Shown here piece after piece: positions 7,374 to 14,001 of a stretch of DNA of 16,994 bases. The stretch's first letter is position 1. The number at the start of each line of letters is the position of its first letter. A program made the position numbers and the translations under genes. The stretch comes from Symbiodinium natans (taxonomy: Eukaryota > Sar > Dinophyceae > Suessiales > Symbiodiniaceae). The DNA lies in the NCBI GenBank assembly GCA_905221605.1, contig CAJNDS010001483.1, positions 1 through 16,994 on the forward strand, in the 5' to 3' direction. The notes beneath the pieces were generated by a model. The model was not told where the DNA came from, made no database searches, and saw only the letters and a program-made list of their open reading frames with translations.

Positions 7374-7540
7374 CCCTAAACCCCTAAGACGCCTAAGACC
7401 CCCAAGACGCCTAAGACCCCTAAGACCCCTACGAACCTTAAGGCCCCCAAGACCCCTAAGACCCCTAAGACCCCGAAGACCCCAAAGACCCCTAAGACCC
7501 CTAAGACCCCTAAGACCCCTAAGACCCCTAAGACCCTCCA
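7374..7540. repeat. 9-bp GACCCCTAA minisatellite
   Basis: About 18 units of GACCCCTAA with variants (GACGCCTAA, GACCCCGAA). The + frame reads LRPLRPLRP and the minus frame GLRGLRGLR, both direct translations of the 9-bp unit, so the open frames are not evidence of a gene. Confidence 0.93.
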
Positions 7541-7618
7541 AGTTCCAAGGAGCCCTGGGGGCCAAGTCTCCGCGTGGCCCGAGGCGGCGGAAGGCCCAGG
7601 CAGCTGCGAGGTGTTGAT

Positions 7619-7733
7619 TTTAGGGTTTAGGGTTTAGGGTTTAGGGTTTAGGGTTTAGGGTTTAGGGTTTAGGGTTCAGGGTTCAGGGTTCAGGGTTCAG
7701 GGTTTAGGGTTTAGGGTTTAGGGTTTTGGGGCT
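7619..7733 (+). repeat. TTTAGGG block with a TTCAGGG cluster
   Basis: Eight or more perfect TTTAGGG heptamers, then four consecutive TTCAGGG variants (7673-7700), then TTTAGGG again. Confidence 0.95.
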
Positions 7734-7750
7734 TCGGGGGGCTTGATGGG

Positions 7751-8165
7751 CTTCTCCTCTTATTCTTATCCTTATTATCACGAGTATTCTTATGATTAGT
7801 ATTGCTTTTTGTTATTATGATGATTAGTTTCATTGTTACTTTCATGATTTTTGTGGGCATTATGATTGCAATGATGGTTTTTATCACCATTATTGTCATC
7901 ATGGTCATTGTTGTCATTGTTTTCGTTACTGTCATGATTTCGTTATTTTATGTTTTTCATTATTGTTATTGCTATTGCAGTGGTTAATGATAGCGTGCTT
8001 GTTATTTTTGCTATCATTGTTAGTACAGTTATTGTTATGGCTGTATTGTTATTAGTTTTACTATTGTTATTGTTGTTATCATTGCTATTGTGTTGTTGTC
8101 ATTGTTGGTAGGAGTATGATTAGCATTGTGTGTGAATTTGTTGACTTGGTTTGTTTCTTCTTTTT
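7751..8165. repeat. Degenerate T-rich triplet-like low-complexity tract
   Basis: About 400 bp dominated by NTT-type triplets (ATT, GTT, CTT) with sparse A, G and C, such as TTATTGTTATTGTTGTTATC. Open frames on both strands (repeated MTI on minus, hydrophobic on plus) follow from the bias. A counterpart in the opposite orientation lies at 10771-10905. Confidence 0.85.
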
Positions 8166-8186
8166 CTTGTTCTTGTTTTTGCCTTC

Positions 8187-8348
8187 AGGGTAAAACCCTA
8201 AACCCTAAACCCTAAACCTTTAAACCCTAAACCCTAAGCCCTCAACCCTCCACCCTCAACCCTAAACTCTCAACCCTCAACCCTCAACCCTTAACCCTAA
8301 ACCCTAAACCCTAAACTCTAATCCCGTACCCTAAACCCTAAACCTTTA
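8187..8348 (-). repeat. CCCTAAA / CCCTCAA block
   Basis: C-rich heptamers on +, with CCCTAAA at both ends and a cluster of CCCTCAA in the middle (8240-8292). Confidence 0.93.
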
Positions 8349-8381
8349 GGGTGCGGGGTTCGTTGTGTCTTTTGCTTGGAG

Positions 8382-8479
8382 GGTTGGGGGGGGAGGGGCG
8401 CTCTCCTGAAAGGCGTTGCTGTTTGGAAGGCTTCAGAGGGGGTCTTGCAAAGGTTTATTCTTTGGGCCCTGAACTCCGG
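8382..8479 (+). CDS. Candidate exon
   Basis: After GCTTGGAG, one frame reads through a G-run into ALLKGVAVWKASEGVLQRFI followed by LWALNS, and meets GGGTTTAGG, where GT could be the donor. A second frame is open too. The downstream border lies in the first telomere heptamer of the next block. The family is not recognised. Confidence 0.2.
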
Positions 8480-8545
8480 GTTTAGGGTTTAGGGTTTAGG
8501 GTTTAGGGTTAAACCCAAGACCCTAAACCCTAAACCCAAACCCAA
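8479..8545. repeat. Head-to-head telomere-type junction
   Basis: Five TTTAGGG heptamers run into GGGTTAAACCC at about 8506-8516 and continue as CCCTAAA. The two G-rich strands point at each other, the arrangement expected of an end-to-end telomere fusion or an inverted duplication. Confidence 0.85.
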
Positions 8546-8591
8546 GCATTTAACAGTACTAGAAACAAGAACCTCAGGCCTTAAACCTTAG

Positions 8592-8659
8592 GAGGGGAGG
8601 AAGCATCCGGTCGCATGAGCGTGGCTGTGAGGCTACGGTGCCGCACGTCGCTCCCCTAA
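8592..8659 (+). CDS. Candidate exon fragment (weak)
   Basis: Following CCTTAG, a frame reads GEEASGRMSVAVRLRCRTSL to a TAA at 8657. Another frame is open for longer. It has no recognised domain. Confidence 0.15.
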
Positions 8660-8699
8660 GCTCCAAACCCGGAGCGCTTGACCCCCTAGACCTGAACCC

Positions 8700-8815
8700 C
8701 TAAACCCTACACCTTAAAACCCTAAACCCTAAACCCTAAACCCTAAACCCTAAACCCTAAACCCTAAACCCTACAGTAAACCCTAAACCCTACACCCTAC
8801 ACCCCCAAATCCTAA
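8700..8815 (-). repeat. CCCTAAA block
   Basis: About a dozen near-perfect CCCTAAA heptamers with a few CCCTACA variants at the right end. Confidence 0.94.
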
Positions 8816-8820
8816 GCCCC

Positions 8821-8907
8821 AATGATGACAAGAGTAGTGACACCCTAGACCCTGATGCCGGGAGCCCCGAAGCCGAGGGCCTAAGCACATTCAAGCCGAA
8901 CGGATAA
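8821..8907 (+). CDS. Candidate exon
   Basis: One frame reads NDDKSSDTLDPDAGSPEAEG then LSTFKPNG and TAA at 8905. It is acidic and Ser/Pro-rich, like a disordered linker. GATGACAAG could supply an acceptor at 8832. No family is recognised. Confidence 0.2.
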   Translation, partial: NDDKSSDTLDPDAGSPEAEGLSTFKPNG

Positions 8908-8998
8908 GGGTTTAGGGTTTAGGGTTTGGGGTTTGGGGTTTAGGGTTTAGGATTTGGGGTTTAGGGTTAGGGTTTAGGGTTTGGGGTTTAGGGTTCAG
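8908..8998 (+). repeat. TTTAGGG / TTTGGGG block
   Basis: Mixed TTTAGGG and TTTGGGG heptamers ending GGGTTCAG. Confidence 0.9.
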
Positions 8999-9096
8999 TG
9001 TCTAAAGCTCGTGTGGAGGATGCGGACGGGCTCAAGTGGCTCGAGGAGACAGACGCATGGGCCCTGAACGCTATCAAAATTAAGCACTACTTTGGG
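8999..9096 (+). CDS. Candidate internal exon
   Basis: The telomere-like block ends in TTCAG (8994-8998). The open frame that follows reads SKARVEDADGLKWLEETDAW and ALNAIKIKHYFG up to a possible GT donor at 9097. Unspliced, it would stop at TAG 9106. DGLKWLEETDAW faintly resembles the DPYxWLE motif near the N-terminus of S9 prolyl-oligopeptidase-type proteins, but I do not rely on it. The acceptor again comes from a heptamer variant. Confidence 0.28.
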
Positions 9097-9213
9097 GTTT
9101 TTGGTTAGGAGTCAGGGTTTCGGGTTAGGGTTTAGGGTTTAGGGTTTAGGGTTTAGGGCTCAGGGTTCAGAGCCCGAATATCCCCCCTCAAAATACTTTC
9201 ATCATTATTCTAG

Positions 9214-9270
9214 GAGCCTCCCGAAAAAGGGCGCGTGTCATTCTCAATTGCACCTTCTTGGGCGTTTTAG
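9214..9270 (+). CDS. Candidate exon after a good acceptor
   Basis: The sequence ACTTTCATCATTATTCTAG ending at 9213 is one of the best polypyrimidine-plus-AG acceptors in the window. It is followed by EPPEKGRVSFSIAPSWAF and a TAG at 9268. It could be a terminal exon, or it could splice out before the stop (GCGTTTTAG). The family is unknown. Confidence 0.28.
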   Translation, partial: EPPEKGRVSFSIAPSWAF

Positions 9271-9393
9271 CTGGGGCGCGGGTGCGGGTAAAGCACCATC
9301 ATTTTGAGAGCTGACCATCTAGAGGCCGGGGGTTGCTGTTAGAGGAGGTCAGGGTGGCCCTTAAGAGTTTAGGGGTCTAGGGCAGGGTCTAGA

Positions 9394-9564
9394 ATGTCTA
9401 GAAGCTTGCAAAGTCAGAGGTTCCCCAAACCCTGGGAGGGGTTTGGGCTGGAGGATCCGGGGGGGGGCCTTGTTGTGGAGGAGACAGCGCATGCCTCCGT
9501 GGACATCGTTGAGCAGCTGCAGACGGAAGACTCAGGCCAATGCAGCTGCAGCCCTAAGCCCTAA
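9394..9564 (+). CDS. Small ATG-started open frame / exon candidate
   Basis: ATG at 9394 opens a 56-codon frame. It starts MSRSLQSQRFPKPWEGFGL and passes through GLVVEETAHASVDIVEQLQ before ending in the CCCTAAG repeats. The central GGG run keeps the frame. It could be an exon starting further in; no family is recognised. Confidence 0.22.
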   Translation: MSRSLQSQRFPKPWEGFGLEDPGGGLVVEETAHASVDIVEQLQTEDSGQCSCSPKP

Positions 9565-9668
9565 GCCCTAAGCCCTAAGCCCTAAACCCCAAACCCTAAG
9601 CCCTAAGCCTTAAGCCCAAAGCCCTAAACCCTAAACCCGAAACCCTAAACCCTAAACCCGAAACCCGA
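9550..9668 (-). repeat. CCCTAAG-rich block
   Basis: It starts with five consecutive CCCTAAG variants and passes into CCCTAAA and CCCGAAA. Confidence 0.92.
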
Positions 9669-9767
9669 GATCCTGAGCCATCCGAAGCCAAATCGAACCC
9701 AAGTTGAAGCCGAATGAAGCTCTAAGCCACAAACCCCCTACTCTTATGAACCCTAAACCCCACACCC

Positions 9768-9851
9768 GACCTGCCCGAAGCACACCTGGCTAAAGTTTAC
9801 ATCCTGGCAATCGCAGTTCAAACACAAATGAAAGCACGGGAGTGCGATTAG
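9768..9851 (+). CDS. Candidate exon
   Basis: One frame reads DLPEAHLAKVYILAIAVQTQ then MKARECD to a TAG at 9849. The frame is open again after that stop into a Lys/Arg-rich stretch as far as about 9990. Acceptors are possible at CCCGAAG (9780) or GCTAAAG (9795). No domain is recognised. Confidence 0.22.
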   Translation, partial: DLPEAHLAKVYILAIAVQTQMKARECD

Positions 9852-9974
9852 AAAGAAGGAGAAACCCAAGCCCACAAAAGTTCAAGACGAGGGTTTAGCG
9901 CAAGAGGGCGTGGGGTTACACGATTCGGGGCGCGCGCGTGGGTGCTTTTAGCCCCAGAGCGCCCTCGATCCCTG

Positions 9975-10060
9975 AGCCTAAGCCCAAACCCTAAACCCTA
10001 AACCCTCAACCCTCAACCCTAAACCCTAAACCCTGAACCCTGAACCCTAAACCCCTAAAC
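9975..10060 (-). repeat. CCCTAAA block with CCCTCAA and CCCTGAA pairs
   Basis: CCCTAAA heptamers include short same-variant pairs of CCCTCAA and CCCTGAA. Confidence 0.88.
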
Positions 10061-10063
10061 AAC

Positions 10064-10155
10064 CCTGCGCTGTCGCCTAGCCAGGGCCTGGTTCCAGTGC
10101 GGCGCTCTACTCGCACCTTGGACGCCCCAAAACCTCCGTTTGGTGGTCTCTTTAA
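10064..10155 (+). CDS. Candidate exon
   Basis: A frame reads PALSPSQGLVPVRRSTRTLD and then APKPPFGGLF to a GTAGGG donor at 10156. Without splicing it stops at TAG 10157. It is a basic, Pro/Ser-rich stretch and a second frame is open. The island beginning at 10176 lies just 20 bp beyond the donor. Confidence 0.18.
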
Positions 10156-10175
10156 GTAGGGTTTCTGTTTCATAG

Positions 10176-10318
10176 GAGCATTGTATTCGGGTTCCTACTG
10201 GGGATTTTCAGGGGCTACGTTCAGGCCGATAAGGGTAGCAGATAAAGAGGCCACCGGCCTTTACAATCCATCCCCCCAAAGGCTTCCGAGCGGTCTTGTG
10301 GGCCCCGAGGCTTATTAA
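10176..10318 (+). CDS. Candidate exon, longest frame open to 10318
   Basis: The sequence GTTTCTGTTTCATAG (ending 10175) is a plausible acceptor. All three + frames are open at first; the longest reads ALYSGSYWGFSGATFRPIRV and on to GPEAY, TAA at 10316. Because several frames are open, the reading is uncertain. Confidence 0.18.
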
Positions 10319-10368
10319 AAGAGTTTAGGGTTTAGGGTTTAGGGGAAAGAGTTTAGGGTTTAAGGGGT

Positions 10369-10390
10369 CCCCCCCCCCCCCCAAAAAAAA
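10369..10390. repeat. Poly-C14 / poly-A8 tract
   Basis: Fourteen C followed by eight A. It is comparable to the poly-C runs at 5068-5082 and 15385-15398. Confidence 0.95.
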
Positions 10391-10395
10391 CTCCC

Positions 10396-10520
10396 CCAAA
10401 AGGGGAACCCTCAAGAATGACAGAGTGCTCGTTTTGCCTTCGAGCGGTAAGGGCGTCACAATCGATAGCTTTCGAGAAGAGAGAGCTTTTCTCTCACCCC
10501 CACACCATCCCATTGTCTGA
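10396..10520 (+). CDS. Candidate exon
   Basis: A + frame reads LKNDRVLVLPSSGKGVTIDS then FREERAFLSPPHHPIV, with TGA at 10518. An internal GTAAGG at 10447 is a strong donor match and could end an exon after LVLPSS. A second + frame (MTECSFCLRAVRASQS) and the minus strand are also open. Confidence 0.18.
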
Positions 10521-10534
10521 GCATGTGTTGCAAC

Positions 10535-10662
10535 CTTAAACCCTAAACCCTAAACCCTAAACCCTGAACCCTGAACCCTGAACCCTAAACCCTAAACCCT
10601 AAACCCTAAACCCTAAGCCCTAAACCCCAAACCCCAAACCCTAAACCCCAAACCCTGGACCC
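10535..10662 (-). repeat. CCCTAAA block with CCCTGAA cluster
   Basis: Four CCCTAAA, then three consecutive CCCTGAA (10563-10583), then CCCTAAA and CCCCAAA. Confidence 0.93.
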
Positions 10663-10663
10663 T

Positions 10664-10775
10664 AAACGTCTCAACCCTGAAGCCCTTCTGAGCTCCGAGG
10701 CACTTCTGGATGCTGCGAAAAGTGCAGCGAGGCACGGTTCTCAGAGATTTCGTCGCTGTTTGGGCTGGGACAATA
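10664..10775 (+). CDS. Candidate exon running into an A-rich tract
   Basis: One frame reads LNPEALLSSEALLDAAKSAA then RHGSQRFRRCLGWD and continues into Asn/Ile codons of the low-complexity tract until 10972. Only the first part looks like ordinary protein (Ala/Leu helix then basic). No donor is obvious. Confidence 0.22.
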
Positions 10776-10905
10776 ATAATAATGCGAATAACATACTAAT
10801 GTTAATAAGAATTATATCAATAAATGCAATAGTACTCATAATCATCATGACAATAAGAACAATAATAAAAATAGTAATAATTATAGTAGTAAGAATGAAA
10901 ATGAA
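10771..10905. repeat. A-rich triplet-like low-complexity tract
   Basis: AAT/ATA/AAC-type triplets dominate. It has the character of the 7751-8165 tract in the opposite orientation. Confidence 0.85.
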
Positions 10906-10921
10906 AGTAAGAGTAAAGAAG

Positions 10922-11004
10922 CGGAGAGAAAGAGAGAGCGAGAGGGCGAGAGAGACGGGAGAGAGACAGTGAGAGAAAGAGAGAGAAAGAGAGAGTGAGA
11001 GATC
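10922..11004. repeat. Imperfect GA microsatellite
   Basis: GAGA-rich with interspersed AAAG, GGGC and CAGT, ending GAGAGATCTCTGTC. Confidence 0.92.
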
Positions 11005-11069
11005 TCTGTCGGTGCTATCTTTCCCTCTTATTGGGTTTAGGAAGGCCCTATTTTGGGGAGACGCCCTGA

Positions 11070-11336
11070 ACTCTAAGCACCCCTGTTTCGAAATCTTCCC
11101 TAAACCCTCAAGGGCTTGGCTTCAACGGACTCAAGGGGCTTAAGGGCCTCAAGGAGGTTTTGTTTTTTGGGACTCCAACTGTTCTGGGAATACCCCTCAT
11201 GACGCTGTTCTCAATTAAAGGGTATATGGGGTTTCACAACATTGGGGTATCCAGCTTGTGGTTCCTCGAAACAAAGGAATGTGTTTTTGCTTGTTCGGGG
11301 CATGTTAAGGTGTTAAAAGGGGGGTTTAGGGTTTAG
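11070..11336 (+). CDS. 88-codon open frame without telomeric repeats in its core
   Basis: It is open from after a TGA at 11067 to a TAG at 11334, through mostly non-repetitive sequence. A GLKGLKGLKE stretch is followed by VLFFGTPTVLGIPLMTLFSI, then FHNIGVSSLWFLETKECVF and ACSGHVKVLK. The first ATG is at 11199 (45 residues). The core is hydrophobic and could be membrane-associated. It may be an exon between an AG near 11111 and the GT of GGGTTTAGG at the end. No family is recognised. It is one of the longest non-repeat frames in the window. Confidence 0.3.
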   Translation, partial: TLSTPVSKSSLNPQGLGFNGLKGLKGLKEVLFFGTPTVLGIPLMTLFSIKGYMGFHNIGVSSLWFLETKECVFACSGHVKVLKGGFRV

Positions 11337-11472
11337 GGTTTGGGGTTCAGGGTAACCCCTAAACCCTAAACCCTAAACCCTAAACCCTAAACCCTAAACC
11401 CTAAACCCTAAACCCTAAACCCTAAACCCTAAACCCTAAACCCTAAACCCTAGACCCTAAACCCTAAACCCC
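11319..11472. repeat. Head-to-head telomere-type junction with the longest perfect CCCTAAA run
   Basis: TTTAGGG, TTTGGGG and TTCAGGG units run to GGGTAACCCC (about 11350-11359). About 14 consecutive CCCTAAA heptamers follow, almost without error to 11450. The exactness of the run suggests that this block is younger than its degenerate neighbours. Confidence 0.93.
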
Positions 11473-11474
11473 AG

Positions 11475-11561
11475 GGCTGAAGCCAGGCTACGCCTGCTTC
11501 GATGCTTATGCCCGGATCAGCCTCGCCGTCTCAGCGCAGCAGCTGCTGCTGGCCAGCGGGG
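11475..11561 (+). CDS. Candidate internal exon
   Basis: The CCCTAAA block ends CCCCAG (11474). One frame then reads LKPGYACFDAYARISLAVSA followed by QQLLLASGG, to a GT at 11562 or 11569. Another frame is Ala/Arg-rich and also open. No family is recognised. Confidence 0.25.
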
Positions 11562-11635
11562 GTGCGGGGTTTGTTAACCCTAAACCCTAAACCCTAAACC
11601 CTAAGCCCTCAACCTAAGCCCTCCATGGGTACCAG

Positions 11636-11747
11636 TTTGCCTCCCTGGCATAGACGCTGGTCCGCTTCAGACGGCTTTTGCGGGCGTCGTGAGTTTTTTC
11701 CGTGTGGTCGAGAGTCCCTACCCGAACCCTAAGTTTGAGATTCTCGG
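11636..11747 (+). CDS. Candidate exon
   Basis: After GGTACCAG, the frame reads CLPGIDAGPLQTAFAGVVSF then FRVVESPYPNPKFEIL, remaining open to TAG 11758. An overlapping ATG frame from 11625 (35 residues, MGTSLPPWHRRW) ends at 11732. The protein character of the first frame is better. Part of its end derives from degenerate CCCTAAG units. Confidence 0.25.
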
Positions 11748-11890
11748 ATTTAGGGTTTAGGGTTTAGGGTTTAGGGGCACTAAACCCGAAACCCTAATCC
11801 CTAAACCCGGCCCAACACCTCCCTCCCAAGCCCCGAAAAGCCCCAAACCCCCAAGCCCTCAACCTTAAAACCCAAGAAGACCCAAAGCCT
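11746..11890. repeat. TTTAGGG to CCCTAAA junction and degenerate C-rich block
   Basis: Four TTTAGGG units meet GGGGCACTAAACCC at about 11776. Degenerate CCCTAAA/CCCCAAA follows with no gene evidence. Confidence 0.8.
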
Positions 11891-11917
11891 TGAAGCCTTC
11901 ATCCCGATAAAAGCCTT

Positions 11918-11973
11918 GAGGGTTTAGGGTTTAGGGTTTAGGGTTTAGGGTTTAGGGTTTAGGGTTTAGGGTC
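11918..11973 (+). repeat. TTTAGGG block
   Basis: Eight near-perfect TTTAGGG heptamers. Confidence 0.94.
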
Positions 11974-12034
11974 AGAGTCTGGGTTTAGGGTTTCAGGGGG
12001 GTTTACGGTTTGGGGTTTGGGGTAGGTATACAAG

Positions 12035-12102
12035 GACCCATCTTCGGGCACCTTCAAGCCCAAGCATAGGCCAAATGACGTCTGCAGGGGCCGCCCGTGC
12101 AG
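12035..12102 (+). CDS. Candidate internal exon
   Basis: Bordered by TATACAAG on the left and TGCAG|GTTGGG on the right (GT at 12103). The frame reads DPSSGTFKPKHRPNDVCRGR then PC. It stays open downstream through G-rich repeat to 12216. The minus strand is also open over 11959-12216. The residue mix looks like a real surface-exposed segment, but no family is recognised. Confidence 0.27.
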
Positions 12103-12224
12103 GTTGGGGTTGGGGGTGAGGGTTTTGGAGTTGGAGGGTTTAGGGTTAGGGTTTAAGTCATCTCGGCCTCGGAGTCTTGGGTTGAGGGTGGGGGTCTCAG
12201 GCTTCCCGAAACCCAAATGAGGGC

Positions 12225-12266
12225 TTTAGGGTTTAGGGTTTAGGGTTTAGGGTTTAGGGCCCTAAA
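12225..12266. repeat. TTTAGGG block ending in a perfect head-to-head palindrome
   Basis: Several TTTAGGG heptamers run into the exact palindrome TTTAGGGCCCTAAA at 12253-12266. The right-hand side has only one heptamer before unique sequence. Confidence 0.95.
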
Positions 12267-12330
12267 TGCCGTGTGTTGTATTGAGGGTTGGGCGCCCTCA
12301 ATACCCCAAACCCTCAACCCTAAAACTCAG

Positions 12331-12447
12331 ATGTGGGGTCCATGGTCACAATTCGCACACCCGCAGGTGGAGGCCTACTACTCCCTGGGCCACTTCATGT
12401 CGAAGTCGGATGGCTGGCCGTCCCCGGTGCAGAACACGGAGGCTTAG
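12331..12447 (+). CDS. Candidate exon / 38-codon ATG frame
   Basis: ATG at 12331 directly follows ACTCAG and opens MWGPWSQFAHPQVEAYYSLG then HFMSKSDGWPSPVQNTEA and TAG at 12445. An internal CAC CCG CAG at 12361-12366 could instead be the acceptor, giving an exon that starts VEAYYSLGHFM. The end reads GAG|GCTTAGG, so a GC donor is possible instead of a true stop. The family is not recognised. Confidence 0.3.
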   Translation: MWGPWSQFAHPQVEAYYSLGHFMSKSDGWPSPVQNTEA

Positions 12448-12469
12448 GTTTTAGGGTTTAGGGTTTAGG

Positions 12470-12553
12470 CCCCAAGCCCCACAAACAGAACCCCAGTCTA
12501 AGCTCAAAGGGGCCGTTTACGGCCAAAAGCCTATGCCCTGGACCCTTAACTAG
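12470..12553 (+). CDS. Candidate exon fragment (weak)
   Basis: After GGTTTAG, the frame reads PQAPQTEPQSKLKGAVYGQK then PMPWTLN and TAG at 12551. A separate ATG frame follows at 12558-12695 (MVFATLFLHSPTPSQTNRL), Pro/Arg-rich; the minus strand over 12550-12750 is open too. These competing frames leave the region undecided. Confidence 0.15.
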   Translation, partial: PQAPQTEPQSKLKGAVYGQKPMPWTLN

Positions 12554-12872
12554 CCGGATGGTCTTTGCAACCCTCTTCCTACACTCCCCCACCCCCTCGC
12601 AAACGAACCGGTTAAGGCCTCAGAACCTAGACCCGAAGCCGCGCCAACCGCCCCTGACTCGGTTTGGGGTGCCTGGTTGCATTGAGGATAAATAGGTTCA
12701 TTCAGGAATCTTGAGAGTAGTAGTAGGGTGCTATGATAGAAAGTCCCCACCCCAAACCCTAAACCCGAAACCTCCGAGCGCGGAAACCCCTAAACCCTCA
12801 ACCCTCAACACCAAACCCTAGACCCTAAACCCCCCTACAAATCCCTGTACCCCAAGCCCGATCTTCCGGCAG

Positions 12873-12925
12873 GGGGCTTGGCTGGCGCTGCTGTCGGGCG
12901 TCTACGCTTGCTGGATTCTGTTCAG
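12873..12925 (+). CDS. Candidate exon encoding a hydrophobic segment
   Basis: It follows CTTCCGGCAG. The frame reads GAWLALLSGVYACWILFR, the right length and character for one membrane helix, and ends TTCAG|GC. It is short, and a second frame (Gly/Ala/Leu-rich) is open. Confidence 0.2.
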
Positions 12926-13020
12926 GCTTTCTCTCACCCTAAACCCTTTTCCCCAAACCCCAAACCCTAAATCCTCAATTCCCCTTTGTTAGGGTTTAGG
13001 TTTTGTTATGCCCCTTTTAG

Positions 13021-13141
13021 ACCCAAAAGCGCGCCCTTTCCGTTCTTTGCTTGCTCTTGGGTCTAGAGTGTTTTGACACGAAGTTCCGCCAAAGCATCCA
13101 AGATTTGACCAGGCTAGTGGCGGCCTTTGACGCTTGCGGAC
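13021..13141 (+). CDS. Best candidate internal exon
   Basis: TTATGCCCCTTTTAG (ending 13020) is a good acceptor and GTAGGG at 13142 a plausible donor. Of the three + frames, only one is open across the 121 bp: it reads ALSVLCLLLGLECFDTKFRQ then SIQDLTRLVAAFDACG. The other two have early stops (TAG and TGA). Hydrophobic and amphipathic helical character is evident. No family is recognised. If unspliced it would end at the GCT TAG just beyond. Confidence 0.37.
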
Positions 13142-13225
13142 GTAGGGCTTAGGGCTTGAAAAGGTTGGGTTAGGGCTTCGGGGGTTTTAGGGGTTTAGGG
13201 CTTCAAGGCTTTAGCGTTCCAAGCG

Positions 13226-13229
13226 CACC

Positions 13230-13261
<32 letters not shown>

Positions 13262-13385
13262 ACGCTCAACCCTCAACCCTCAACCCTCAACCCTGAACCC
13301 TGAATCCTAAACCTTAACCCCTGCACCCTAAACCCTAACCCTAAACCCAAAACCCTAAACCCCAAACCCTAGGCGCTTAGCCCTA
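13226..13385 (-). repeat. CCCTCAA-homogenised block then CCCTAAA
   Basis: About nine CCCTCAA variants in a row (13226-13295), then CCCTGAA and degenerate CCCTAAA. The long run of one variant marks a local amplification. Confidence 0.93.
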
Positions 13386-13402
13386 AATCCTAGGCCCTAA
13401 GC

Positions 13403-13477
13403 CCCAAACTCAACTCCGGAGTGCACAGAAACTACGAAGTCCAACTCACTTCAAGGGAAGACGATGAGGGGGCTTAG
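13403..13477 (+). CDS. Candidate exon fragment
   Basis: The frame reads PKLNSGVHRNYEVQLTSRED then DEG before GCT TAG at 13472-13477, another end at a GCTTAGG heptamer. GGAG at 13417-13420 could supply the acceptor. No family is recognised. Confidence 0.2.
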   Translation, partial: PKLNSGVHRNYEVQLTSREDDEGA

Positions 13478-13547
13478 GGTTTAGGGTTTAGGGTTTCGGG
13501 TGTATGCTTGGGTTTAGGGTCTACTAGGGTGTAGGGTTCAGAGCTAG

Positions 13548-13710
13548 GGTCGGAAGAGTCATTCTCAGCTACTCATATCAGGATCCTGATATTTTGGTGC
13601 GTGTGAGGAAGGTTCCTTAACACCGTGCGGTATGCGAGTTTCTGGGAAGGCTGGACCTCTACTTGAAGAAGAAGCGGCTCGCCATCAAGGGGAATCCCCA
13701 ACCCTCTTCA
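13548..13710 (+). pseudogene. Exon-like island with one in-frame TAA
   Basis: After GAGCTAG, one frame reads GRVILSYSYQDPDILVRVRK, VP, then TAA at 13618-13620. It continues in the same frame as AVCEFLGRLDLYLKKKRLAI then KGNPQ, to TCTTCAG|GTGCTT at 13711. The two halves look like parts of one exon interrupted by a C-to-T type stop (CAA to TAA), or two exons with the spliced part unseen. No family is recognised. Confidence 0.3.
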
Positions 13711-13950
13711 GGTGCTTCGTGTTGGAAAACCCACACTGATAACCCTCAATTAACCCCCCTCCCCCCACTTCCTAAACCCCAAAACCCCTAAGCCCTAGAC
13801 CCTAAATCCCAAGGCCCTAAATCCCAAGATTTCAGGGTTTCCCGCTTGCACTTCTAAGCCTTGCGCGCGGCTTCTCAAGTGTGGGCTCAGGGTTTAAGGT
13901 TCAGGGTTTGGGGTTTAGGGTTGAGGTTTTAGGGCGTTTAGGGCTCTTAG
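13711..13950. other. Degenerate repeats with one weak island
   Basis: CCCTAAA-like sequence (13770-13830) and TTTAGGG-like sequence (13885-13945) flank an island at 13836-13894. After ATTTCAG, the island reads FPACTSKPCARLLKCGL. I do not call it an exon. Confidence 0.4.
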
Positions 13951-14001
13951 GCGCACCATCTCAACATTTCGAGACAGTCCGAGCCTCACAGTTGCCCAGC
14001 C
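13951..14001 (+). CDS. Candidate short exon before a strong donor
   Basis: Bordered by GCTCTTAG and GTAAGC at 14002, a strong donor match. The frame that fits reads RTISTFRDSPSLTVAQP. A different frame is open much longer (AHHLNISRQSEPH...) through to 14105. Confidence 0.17.

Noticed and set aside
7314-7617. LRPLRP and GLRGLR open frames on opposite strands
   Set aside because: Both are translations of the 9-bp GACCCCTAA minisatellite.
7711-7987. Methionine/isoleucine-rich open frames on both strands
   Set aside because: They follow from the NTT-biased low-complexity tract and have no protein-like composition.
8999-9096. Assignment to the prolyl-oligopeptidase (S9) family from WLEE...W
   Set aside because: The similarity is a few residues only, without catalytic motifs; too weak for a family call.
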